Assembly: GCA_031288635.1 (NCBI GenBank)
Contig: JAITQZ010000050.1
Span: forward strand, 1-19,128
Reading direction: 5' to 3'
Length of the DNA: 19,128 nucleotides
DNA from: Candidatus Peribacteria bacterium
GTDB taxonomy: Bacteria > Patescibacteria > JAEDAM01 > Absconditabacterales > Absconditicoccaceae
Shown here: positions 1 to 8,480 of the stretch, piece by piece
How the letters are laid out: each line of letters begins with the position of its first letter
Position numbering within the stretch: the stretch's first letter is position 1
Made by a program: the position numbers and the translations under genes
The notes under the pieces: generated by a model
The model's database searches: none
What the model was told of the DNA's origin: nothing
What the model saw: only the letters and a program-made list of their open reading frames with translations

Positions 1-90
1 TCCTCCATGTGGGCGGCCATGATGCTGGTCTTCAATGACACCGGCTCCCGCCCCGGGGAAGCAAGGGCCCTTACCTGGACGGATATTGAT
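1..90 (+). other. Tyrosine recombinase fragment (foreign GC-rich sequence)
   Basis: The first ~27 codons read as the start of a phage-type tyrosine recombinase catalytic domain: the segment TGSRPGEARALTWTDID matches the box I consensus, with the catalytic Arg at nt 49-51. G+C is 52 of the first 80 bases (65%), whereas the sequence just after is clearly AT-rich. The frame runs without a stop into NAD synthetase, and the shared Asp-Ile-Asp codons at 82-90 fit both families. That places the junction there. The fragment has no N-terminus or remaining catalytic residues in the window, so it cannot be a working integrase. A metagenome assembly chimera is the simplest reading; a real recombination end is possible. 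Confidence 0.6.
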
Positions 91-1212
91 ACGCAAAAAC
101 TGATGCACGATAGGAGAAAAACTACAAGTTATATGTCAGGAGCTCCGAAAAAATTGACTCCTTTGTGGAGAAAAGTGTCTGTTGACTTAGAAAGTACCCG
201 TACTGATTTACTTCGTGCTTATTCTCAAACTCCTTTTGTCCCTACGAATGAAGCGGAGAGAGCCAAGGTTTGTGAGGAAATCTTGAACATTCAAGCCAGC
301 GGGCTGGCAAAAAGGCTACTTCATACGGGAATGCAAAAAACCGTGATTGGGATTTCTGGAGGGCTGGATTCTACGCTCGCTTTTCTAGTGATTATGAAAG
401 CGTATGAGAAACTCGGCATTAGTCCGGAGAACTGTATTGCTATCACGATGCCGGGCTTTGGCACTACGGGAAGGACGTATCAAAATGCTTTATCACTTGT
501 TAGTGCTTATGGAGCTACGTTGAGAGAGATTTCTGTGAAGGACGCTTGTTTACAGCATTTCAAGGATATTGGACATAGTCCTGAAGTTCACGATATTACT
601 TATGAAAACACGCAAGCTAGGGAGAGGACTCAGATTTTGATGGATGTTTCCAATAAGGAAGGAGGATTGGTAATTGGGACAGGAGACCTTTCTGAATTAG
701 CGTTGGGGCGATGTACGTATAATGGCGACCATATGAGTATGTATGCGGTGAATACTTCTATTCCCAAGACGCTTGTGCGTTATTTGGTGGAGTATGTGGC
801 TCAGCAGACAAAGAAAAGTGAATTGCAGCAGACGTTGGGGGACATTTTGGAGACTCCTGTGAGTCCGGAGTTGTTGCCTCCGGATGTGGCGGGAAATATT
901 CAACAAAAGACGGAGGATACGATTGGTCCGTATGTGCTTCACGATTTTTTTCTGTATCATTTTATGAGGGGAGGAGCCAATCCTCAGAAAATTCTGGATA
1001 TAGCGGAGATAACCTTCAAATCTGATTATGACCGCGAGGAGATTAGGAAATGGTTGAAGAAGTTTTTGAGCAGATTTTTTTCTCAGCAGTTTAAGAGAAG
1101 CTGTTTGCCAGATGGACCGAAGGTAGGAAGTGTGAGTCTTTCCCCGAGAGGAGACTGGAGGATGCCGAGTGATGCACAGGTGAAGCTGTGGTTGGAGGAG
1201 GTGGGGGAGTAG
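82..1212 (+). CDS. nadE: Glutamine-dependent NAD(+) synthetase, C-terminal synthetase half (5' truncated)
   Basis: This is the ATP-dependent amidation domain that turns nicotinic acid adenine dinucleotide into NAD+, the last step of NAD synthesis in the cytoplasm. The PP-loop motif SGGLDS is encoded at about nt 355-372, followed by GTGDLSELALGRCTYNGDHM. The C-terminus, FKRSCLPDGPKVG and SLSPRGDWRMPSDA, is typical of the long (~640 aa) glutaminase-fused bacterial enzymes. The N-terminal nitrilase-like glutaminase domain is absent because the sequence switches to recombinase-like DNA near nt 82; residues DTQKLMHDRRKTTSY resemble the linker after the glutaminase domain. The gene contains no TGA codons and ends in TAG. 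It converges with the minus-strand nuclease gene, with 8 bp between their stops. Confidence 0.9.
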   Translation, partial: DIDTQKLMHDRRKTTSYMSGAPKKLTPLWRKVSVDLESTRTDLLRAYSQTPFVPTNEAERAKVCEEILNIQASGLAKRLLHTGMQKTVIGISGGLDSTLAFLVIMKAYEKLGISPENCIAITMPGFGTTGRTYQNALSLVSAYGATLREISVKDACLQHFKDIGHSPEVHDITYENTQARERTQILMDVSNKEGGLVIGTGDLSELALGRCTYNGDHMSMYAVNTSIPKTLVRYLVEYVAQQTKKSELQQTLGDILETPVSPELLPPDVAGNIQQKTEDTIGPYVLHDFFLYHFMRGGANPQKILDIAEITFKSDYDREEIRKWLKKFLSRFFSQQFKRSCLPDGPKVGSVSLSPRGDWRMPSDAQVKLWLEEVGE

Positions 1213-1220
1213 CGGGTTGT

Positions 1221-1955
1221 TTACTTGATGATGTCTCGATTATTGAGATAATAATCAATTGCATATTCCTTTTTACCGAGATATATTTTTCCGTTTCTTT
1301 CTTTGATAGAAATTCTATACCTTTCTCAATGTCAGACAGGAAGTACAGCTCTTTCTTTGATTTTCTTTTCCATTTCAAAAAAAGGCAAGATAATGAAATC
1401 GTCTCTTTCCTCTCCGTGAAGCACGAAAATATAATAGACATTATTAGCATTATGTCTTTCAAAAGAAGCTTTTCTTACATCGAAAATATAGGTGTTAAAT
1501 TTATTGAGGTTGGCAGTTTTGACCTGAATAGAGATAAGGGAGTTTTCTTTGATTGCTACAATATCTATACCAACATCAACACTCATAATACTTGCATTAA
1601 ATCCTCTAAAGAGTAACTCGCTACATACTAAATGCTCTCCAGCTTTTCCAATAAATCAGCTTTCTATTTTCGTTTTTTCTTCCTCTGTATCTTCCTCCAT
1701 TTCTTGTTCAGTGGTTTCTTCAAAGGTTTTGTGGGGATTGAGAGCGTACATAGAAGGAGCAACTTTGATAAAGTCTGAATTTTTCCCTTTATGTTTAATA
1801 TCCATAATAATTTGAGCATTGATGCTCGCTTCGGGAGTTTTTCCTGTGGTTTCAAAAAATCCTTGTTCTAGTGCGAGTTTGGTAATGTCTCTGTAATGAA
1901 GGGCTTTCTTCTCCTGTCGGAGGACACGCTTTGCAGCTTCTTTGAGGGTAGTCAT
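1221..1955 (-). CDS. HARE-HTH domain fused to PD-(D/E)XK endonuclease
   Basis: A 244-residue protein seen only when TGA is read as Gly (three codons, at 1656, 1332 and 1326). Residues 1-73 form a HARE-HTH module (LKEAAKRVL ... ALHYRDITKLALEQGF ... FIKVAPSMYAL), a winged-helix domain known from restriction endonucleases and other DNA-binding proteins. An acidic linker (residues 79-95) leads to a nuclease core: GKAGEH with Glu107, GIDIVAIK with Asp131, and IQVKTA with Gln144 and Lys146, as in the PDDEXK_5-like endonucleases. I chose the ATG at 1955. The frame extends to another ATG at 2015, but that extension overlaps a repeat also found upstream of rhuM, so it is probably untranslated. Last gene of the defence operon; a restriction or modification-dependent nuclease role is inferred. 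Confidence 0.8.
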
Positions 1956-1989
1956 AAGGGGTATCGAAAAAGGTAAAAGGGTAATAGGA

Positions 1990-2039
1990 TAATATGAAAA
2001 AAGGCTGAATTTCAATGGTGAGTGGTTTGTTGGGAATGG
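1990..2039 (-). repeat. Intergenic repeat copy A, upstream of the HARE nuclease gene
   Basis: Compared with 3113-3160, the core AATATGAA-AAAAGGCTGAATTTCAAT is shared except for one inserted base, and the flank AGTGGTTTGTTGGGAATGG is a looser match. The core includes TGAATTTCA, whose ends (TGAA/TTCA) form a short inverted repeat. It lies 35 bp upstream of the chosen nuclease start. It may be an operator or a duplicated leader; its function is not shown by the sequence. Confidence 0.7.
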
Positions 2040-2043
2040 TATT

Positions 2044-3105
2044 TTACAGGAGAGAGGAGGAAGAAGTAGAAGAAATATTTTTGGTGTGTGATTTTTTTGT
2101 TAATGGCTTTATGCTTTTATCGAAATCACTTTCAAACATTCTTATTTCTCTATCTCTATACAACTGAAATTCTTTTTCAGCTTTTTCTATTGCCTGTTGA
2201 TGGGAAATAGTACCTTTATCTGGTAAAACTTTCATTTTTAAGAGTACAAGCTGGTTATCTAAATAGCTTATCCAATCTTGCATAGACATTGGATTGAGAG
2301 ACAGAGCTTGCAATTCCGCATAATCCAAAAATTGTGATGATAACAAATTCAATTTTGTCAACTCTGCCTCATTCAAATAATTTTTTGCTATTTTCACATC
2401 ATCTCTTGTAATATAATTTCCCTTAAAATTTGTCATTCAAATCAAAGGTTTCTCGTTATCCACTCTCTCATAAATAATCTCTGCTGCTGTATGTTTATGT
2501 ACTGCAAAATGAAGTTTGTTTTGTACGGTAGCAAAGAATTCCTTGGTAATATCTTTTCTGGGGTCATAGTCTATTGCAGTTGCATAAATATCAGTGATTT
2601 GCTGATAAAAATTCCTCTCACTGGCTCTAATATCTCTAATTCTTTGTAAAAGTTCTCTAAAATAACGATTTCCTCCTTGTTTCAACCTTTCGTCATCCAT
2701 TGCGAATCATTTTTGAATATATTCGTGTAATCTTTTTGTCGCCCAAATACGAAAACGAGTCGCAATCTGGGAGTGAACTCTATATCCGAGTGCGATAATA
2801 ACATCTAAATTATAATGTTCTACTTCTCTTTCCACTTCACGAGTTCCTTCCAATTGAACTAGTGCAATATTTGCACAAGTTGATTTTTCGTTTAATTCTC
2901 CTTCTTTGTAGATATTGTTGATATGTTTAGTAATTACACTTCTATCAACATCATAAATTTCTGCAAGTTGTTTTTGGGTAATCCATACATCTTCATCTAT
3001 GAATTTTACATTAATGTTGGTGATTCCATTTTCGTCTTGGTATAGGAGAATTTGATTAGTGGAGAGTTTTTTGGGATTAGCAGGAAGAAGTTTTGATTTT
3101 GTCAT
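2044..3105 (-). CDS. rhuM: RhuM family DNA-binding protein
   Basis: A 353-residue protein of the RhuM (virulence RhuM/Fic-DOC N-like) family. In order it shows a Bro/HTH-like N-terminus (VWITQKQLAEIYDVDRSVITKHINNIY, residues ~40-67), the hallmark HYNLDVIIALGYRVHS, RFRIWATKRLHEYIQKG, then DDERLKQGG, YFRELLQRIRDIRASERNFY, DYDPRKDITKEFFATVQNKLHFA, HTAAEIIYERVDNEKP, and a C-terminal segment with FLDYAELQAL. TGA-encoded Gly at 2707 (YIQKGF) and 2437 (PLIGMTN) are at family-conserved glycines; under the standard code the gene would break into three pieces. RhuM genes are frequent passengers in Type I restriction loci, as here. The molecular role is unknown; the HTH suggests regulation. Start ATG at 3105; stop TAA. 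Confidence 0.93.
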
Positions 3106-3112
3106 AGGGGAA

Positions 3113-3160
3113 TAATATGAATAAAAGGCTGAATTTCAATAAGTAGTTGATTGGGAAGGG
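3113..3160 (-). repeat. Intergenic repeat copy B, upstream of rhuM
   Basis: Second copy of the ~50-bp element at 1990-2039, beginning 7 bp upstream of the rhuM start codon. The 15-base core AAAAGGCTGAATTTC also appears once within gatB near 7180-7195, where it is coding and may be coincidental. The copies have the same orientation relative to the downstream gene, which suits a regulatory site or a duplicated 5' leader. Confidence 0.7.
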
Positions 3161-3186
3161 AAAAAAGTTTTTTTTAATGTTGTAAT

Positions 3187-3363
3187 TTATAGAATCCTCC
3201 TAATTTCATCTTCAATTTTTGTTTTGTATAGAAGTATTACTTCAATAGGATAGCTTTCTTTAGTATCGTAAAAAGTCATTGCAGAATGAATAAGCCAATC
3301 TTGAAGTATATCAACTAGTTCTTTGGGAAGATATATTCTTTTTTTAAAATCTAAAAAACTATT
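3187..3363 (-). pseudogene. Small open frame between hsdS and rhuM, possible gene remnant
   Basis: An open frame of 58 codons ends in TAA at 3187 and overlaps the hsdS stop by a few bases. It reads ENSFLDFKKRIYLPKELV followed by DILQDWLIHSAMTFYD and ends KIEDEIRRIL, which looks like natural amphipathic protein rather than noise. There is no ATG, GTG or TTG before an internal Met about 27 residues from the end, and a TAG closes the frame just upstream. It may be the C-terminal remnant of a lost small gene of this operon, or a small protein with an unusual start. No family recognised. Confidence 0.35.
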
Positions 3364-4714
3364 TTCCTAAAATCATCTCTTCCACCTCACATCTCGCCTT
3401 CTCATAAATCTCCCTTGCTTCTTGCTCTTTTCTCCTTTTCATAATAATTATTTCATCTATCTTTGCAACAATTTTATTTTGCACTTCTAGAGGCGGGAGA
3501 GGAATTTGTGTCTGTTCAAAAATAGTCTTATCAAGTCTTCTCCTTCCTGTGCTTCAAGTGGTTTTCCCAGAAAATTGACTATAAATACTATCTTGAAACA
3601 ACATATAGAAAATATACTTATGGTTTACTCCTTCTTTTGCTTCAATGATATAGAACTCTGTCGAAGTATAAGCAAACTCATCTTTCAATGTCTCATCCAC
3701 ATAAATATATTTTTTGTTGAAAATACTTGGCTCAATTCTGGCAAATAGAATGTCTCATTTTTTTATGATATTTCTCCCAGCTACTTCTTTATAAGGTCTA
3801 TAAATAACCTTTTTTATTTTTCAGTCATCAGTTTCTGGAAGTCAAACATAAGGAACTGTTTCATCTTCCTTGAAACTTGGTTTCTTTCTTGCTGGGTTAA
3901 TAGTTGCAATATCTCTTATCTTTGCACAGGCATATTTGCTTGAGAATTTAGGAACTCCCTTGTAATTTTCTACATCAAATCTCTTCATTTCACCTAATTC
4001 GCTCAACTTCAACCCAAAAATCTTTTCTTCCTTCACTTCTTTATACTCAATTCCTAACTCATCCAACATAAAATCATCTATACTTTCAAGCAAAACCTTT
4101 GCTTCTTGCTCTTTCTGCTTTTTTATTGCCAGAGCTTTATCCATTTTTGCAACGATTTGATTTTGAACTTCCAAAGGCGGAAGCACGGGTATTTTTATTT
4201 GTCTCAGCCTTTCAATTGATAGTTTCGCTATGGTTGCTTGTGAGAAATTTGCATTAAATTGCTTTTGAACAATGTCTAAATTTAGGATAATTTCCAAAAA
4301 CTTCGGCAAAATTTTAGTTGTATCTCTTATCATTAGTTTGGCACAATTTTCTGTTAGAATAAGCTTCTTGTTATAATCTTTTTCTATTACACAGCTTTTC
4401 CCAATCGTTCAAGCAATAGAGATACATAAATTACCTTTATCAATATAATAGTTCTTAATCTGATTATATACTTCTTCATTTATATTTTTCAAGCCTTCAT
4501 AATTAAATACTCCCTCCTTTATATCTTCTACTCTGAGATATTTATATCAGACAAAATCGTTTGAAAAGCTCATTCATAATGGGATTCTCTTTCATCATTT
4601 GATTTCTACTATATCTCCCAAAATTTCGTATTTTTCAATACTAAAATCTCTAAGCGAATTAAAATATTCTACATCAAACCTTTCCTTGATTTCCCCCTGA
4701 CGAACAACAAACAT
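3359..4714 (-). CDS. hsdS: Restriction-modification specificity subunit S, two target-recognition domains
   Basis: A 451-residue specificity subunit that directs the methylase/nuclease to a bipartite DNA target. It has the classic two-fold HsdS layout. Half 1 has KGGKRIPLGMSF and KYLRVEDIKEG, then IPVLPPLEVQNQIVAKMDKAL leading into a Lys/Glu-rich helix. Half 2 has DIATINPARKKPSF, GDILFARI and TTGSTGRRRL, then IPLPPLEVQNKIVAKIDEI and a final helix. Nine glycines are encoded by TGA (for example the GG of KGGKR at 4592-4597), so under the standard code it would be ten fragments. The first ATG in the open frame is at 4714, 20 bp after the methylase stop. The frame continues upstream to 4768 with plausible protein (IGFSIAPDLQGK) but no start codon, so a frameshifted former fusion is possible. 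Confidence 0.9.
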
Positions 4715-4734
4715 TTTCCCTTGTAAGTCAGGGG

Positions 4735-6504
4735 CTATTGAAAAACCGATGGATTTTGCATAAACTCCTTAAACTGCTCTGCAATCCTTGGTAATTCGTC
4801 ATCGCACTTTCTCCCCGTGGCGTCTATTCAGATTTTTTCAGCTGTTGCCATAAAAATGTTGTAGTCAGCTTCTTTCTTCTCTCCCCATTTCTGCATCATT
4901 AAAATACTCGATTTTACTCCTGCTCCATAATACCTAAAAGCATCTTGTGGCAATGATACCACTCCCAGTAGCTTGAAATGCTCCAAAATCCACTCTCTCA
5001 CATATTGCAAACTAGAATTGGTGAGAATTCCATCAGGCAATACGACAGCGATTTTTCCATTCGGTTTCAAAAATTGCCGGAATCTTTCGATAAAAAGGAT
5101 TTCCGTTTTTTGTGCAGGTCTGGATTTGTTCCCATTTTTTCCAAGCTCAAAGTGGTCTAAATATTCACTTTCGGTTTTCTTTACCACAGCTCCAAAAGGC
5201 GGATTGGTGAAAATGTAATCAAAACTTTCAGGTTCAAATCCTCTATTTATTTTGGTAAGGTTTTCAAAGTCTTCTAGTCCATCATAACAAATGACATTCG
5301 TATGTCCATCATCGTGCAAAATCATATTCATCTTTGCTACACGAGAGATAGATTCACTGATTTCTATCCCAAACAAATATTTTTCTGCAAACGAGTGCCA
5401 ATATTCAAAGTTTTCTTTTCCTTCTCTATTAGGGTAGTATTCATCTGCTTGCTCTCTCATCAAATCCAGAGCCTTCAATAAAAAACCTCCCGTTCAGCAC
5501 GAGCTGTCCAATATTTTACTCGTTCTTTTCATCTCTGGAAAAAGGCTGACACAAAATTTCGTAATCGTATTCGGGGTAAAGTATTGTCCAAAATCCCCTT
5601 TGAAAAAATTTCCCATAAATTTTTGGAAGGCTTCCCCTTTGATGTCTAAATCCGTTTTGTTGAAATTTAATCTCTGTAAATGCTCTACCACAGAAGCCAA
5701 TTCTCCTTTATCAAGTTTGATTTCCTCGTCAAAGACCTGCTTATCTTTTTCCTTTTCTTTTGCATATAAAGTTTTGATTCTTTTCTGTAATTTTTCTGTG
5801 GATTCATTTCTTTTTCTCTGAAATTCATAAGGTTGTCAGGGTTTTCTATCTTCTTTTTCATCTGCTACTTTGATAAAGATAATTTTCGCTACTTCACCGA
5901 AAGCTGTTGCTGGGTCTCTTTTTCCCCCTCTCCAAATCGTTTGATGAGCTTTTGAAAGCACCGTTTCCAGATTTTCCATAGTTACTGGTTCTAAATCAGT
6001 TGTTCCTCCTTTGATGAATGTCCATTCTTCAGGTTTCCCGTATTTAGTAGGAATGTCATAAAAAGCTGTATCAATACTTTCATCTTTTCATTTTTCAAAA
6101 AATCTGATGGTTTCCCCCGCAATTGTTCCATAATATTTTGCATTGAGTATCCTTCCATTTCCAATTCCTTGTTTTACTGCTTGTTCAAACTCATTATCGG
6201 TAATGTTCGCCTTTTTGAATTCTATCACAAAATAGGGCTGATTTGTTCCTTCTTCGTAAATGACGAGGTCAGCAAGTTGATTTGGGACTCTTTTCGGCAT
6301 TTCCACTTCCATATCTATGTTCTTCGGCTCGTATTGATATTTGTAAATGAGTTTTAGAAACCATTCAAGTCTGACTTGTTCTTCGGGGTCATTAAGTTTG
6401 TATTTTCTGTTTCAGTTTTTGAGTTGTTTATAGGTGATTTTGTCGTCCTGAATGTCTATAATTCAGTCAGCTAAGGCTTTGGCTTGAAAATCGGTAGTTG
6501 TCAT
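4735..6504 (-). CDS. Fused PD-(D/E)XK nuclease and N6-adenine DNA methyltransferase (Type IIG/BcgI-like RM subunit)
   Basis: A 589-residue protein combining cleavage and methylation. Residues ~40-140 resemble the HsdR N-terminal nuclease fold, with Asp79 (NQLADLVIY) and Glu95-x-Lys97 (YFVIEFKKAN) as the likely metal site. A helical HsdM-type linker follows, then the methylase: QYFTPNTITKF (~308-317), SAM motif I DSSCGTGGF (~333-341) and catalytic motif NPPF (434-437). There is no helicase/translocase domain, so this is not a full HsdR; with the separate two-domain S subunit it most resembles BcgI-type (Type IIB/IIG) enzymes. Six glycines use TGA, including Gly337 of motif I. First gene of the defence operon; starts 36 bp after the truncated gatB, same strand. 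Confidence 0.9.
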
Positions 6505-6540
6505 AGGAAAAAAAAGAGGAAATAAAATTGAATATAAAAA

Positions 6541-7404
6541 TTATCCTTCTCATAAAATCAATGGTGGCATATCGGGTTCTGGAAAATAACGATAATCTAC
6601 CGCATCTTCTTTACTTCTCATCGCAAAAGAAGAGCCTTTGGTATCGTCTCGTCTTCTGGTTTCCTGTGCGACTTGGTTTCAGCTTTCTAAAAGCTCTTTT
6701 TGTCTAGTATATTCACTTTCAATGGCTCTTTTCATTGCACTAAAGGTGTTGATGTTTTTCATTTCCACCCTTGTGCCAAGAGGTGCGTCTGCATTGGCTC
6801 TCAACGAAATATTCACGTCCACTCTCATCTGTCCTTTTTCCATATCTGCATCACCCAAATTATTTCGTCTCGCTATTCTCTGGATTTCCTTGGCATATTC
6901 TATAGCTTCTTCTGCACTGGTAAAATCGGGGTCGGTGACAATTTCCAAGAGAGGAGTGCCTGCACGATTGAAGTCCAGCAGACTTTTCGTTTCCGTGTGA
7001 ATCATCTTTGCAGTATCGCTTTCCAAGTGGGCTTCGTGGATATGGACAGCTTTTTCTTCCTCATAGTTATGTATCCGATAATGCACTGTTCCATTTTTGA
7101 TGATAGGATGGTAGAATTGCGTAATCTGAAACCCCATTGGCAAATCAGGATAGAAGTAATTTTTCCTATCAAAAGCACTAAAAGGCTGAATTTCCGCATT
7201 GAGAGCGTGTCCAAAAAGGATTGCCTTGTCTACCACTTCCTGACTGAGCAGAGGTAAAGCTCCGGGTTGCCCCGTGCAGACGGGGCAGATGTGGGTGTTG
7301 GGTTGGGTGTCAAAGTTCTGTTCGTTTTTGCAACGGCAAAAGATTTTAGTTTCGCTGTTGAGTTTGAGGTGGATTTCGAGTCCGATAGTGGTAAGGTAGG
7401 GCAT
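6541..7404 (-). pseudogene. gatB: Glu/Asp-tRNA amidotransferase subunit B, lacking its C-terminal half
   Basis: GatB is the kinase/transamidase subunit of GatCAB, which converts misacylated Asp-tRNA(Asn) or Glu-tRNA(Gln) to the amidated form. The N-terminal cradle is well preserved: TIGLEIHLKLNSETKIFC, zinc-type Cys pairs (FCRC ... CPVCTGQPGALP), DRKNYFYPDLPMGFQITQ, DFNRAGTPLLEIVTDPD, GQMRVDVNISLR and VEMKNINTFSAMKRAIESE. It ends at [17 protein letters not shown] with TAA, 287 residues instead of the usual ~475-500, so the helical and YqeY-like tRNA-binding domains are gone. Two TGA-Gly codons (6679 and near 6550). The truncation point abuts the restriction-modification operon, suggesting gene capture or insertion. 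Either a second full gatB exists or this organism uses a minimal GatB. Confidence 0.85.
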
Positions 7405-7441
7405 TCTGTATAAAATGATATTTAAAAGATGGAAAACTGAA

Positions 7442-8380
7442 TTATAAGTCTATTTCGCAAGTTTCCAGAGTAAATGAAGCTTTCCATGTATCTCGGTCTT
7501 CATCAATATCAAGCATTCTTTTAACAATAATTTTACCATTCTCAATTCCGGCAAAATTTCGATTTGATGCTTCATAAAGTTTATCGTTAATCACAAAATA
7601 AAGATAATCACTCTTTCTTTGTATATTATCCATTGGTAATCTATATCCAGCTATGAAATAATTAGTTCCATCGTTTCGTACTCCTCCATTTTGCATTGAT
7701 CAACAATCAGTATCTTCTGATGGACAATAGATAACTTCCTGATTCTGTCCATTTTTATCAGTACAAATTTGATTGATTAACCCTTTCCCAACAATTTTAT
7801 CATAAGTAGTATCTGATAGTTCTTTTAAATATTCGTTATTCCCTTCATAGTTTCTCTCTATTCTTAATGCATACAGAGTACCATAATTACTTTCTGTAGC
7901 ACATATAATATTTGGTGAAGTAATATCACTAATGATATAAGGACCAAAACCAGCCAAAGAATTGTTAATAATATAGATAGGTGGAATTATAAGTCCATCA
8001 GGATATTCAGGTATAATTCATTCTTTTTCTTTGTAAGTACAGTTTTTTGCAGTATTACTTATACTTATTGCGGTAATATTTTTGAGTTCAGAAGTACAAG
8101 GTGGAATATTTACCCCTGTCCTAATTTCACTCTTTGCAGAGAGAGACAATTCGCTATCTCTATTTTCTTCAGCTTGCTCTTGCTGTTGAGAAAGGTTTGC
8201 AATTTGGCACGGTTTTCCGTCAGCCCCTTCGCAATGGCGATTTTCGATGATGTTGCTAAATCCTTGTTCGAGACGGTCTAAAAATGGGATGTTGTCTGGT
8301 CATTTGTGGTAGCAAAAGCTTGCAAAGGCGATGAGAGCGAGGACTACGATTGAAAGTAGTCGGATGAGAGATTTTTTCAT
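7442..8380 (-). CDS. Membrane-anchored or secreted protein of unknown function
   Basis: A 312-residue protein recovered by reading three TGA codons as Gly. It starts MKKSLIRLLSIVVLALIAF, a typical Sec signal or single membrane anchor, so the rest is probably outside the cytoplasm. The exported part contains several cysteines (such as HCEGADGKPC, IPPCTSEL, NCTYKEK, IICATES, QICTDKNG, IYCPSEDTDCG), consistent with disulfide bonds, and a late GTNYFIAGYRLPMDN / DYLYFVINDKLYE stretch that looks like a beta-rich domain. It has no lipobox and no type IV prepilin motif that I can see. No family recognised; pilus- or surface-associated proteins are one guess. Stop TAA lies 37 bp before gatB. Confidence 0.75.
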
Positions 8381-8480
8381 AGAAGTTTTTATAAAGAGTA
8401 AAAAAGATTTGCATTTTGATTTTTTTTGAGTATACTAGATACTGTTCACGATGGATGTAGAGAGCAATGGTCTTTCTCTC

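Noticed and set aside
1956..2015. Longer N-terminus for the HARE nuclease (ATG at 2015)
   Set aside because: The extension overlaps the intergenic repeat shared with rhuM and precedes the start of HARE similarity.
3106..3360. CRISPR or tandem repeat array in the defence cluster
   Set aside because: Only two diverged copies of one element are present in the cluster, over 1 kb apart, with no regular spacers and no cas genes.
5225..5260. Sequence resembling a tRNA T-loop (GGTTCAAATCC)
   Set aside because: It is the reverse strand of the methylase coding sequence; no acceptor or anticodon stems fit around it.
6700..7257. Plus-strand open frame opposite gatB
   Set aside because: Antisense shadow of gatB; Phe/His/Cys-rich and without family resemblance.
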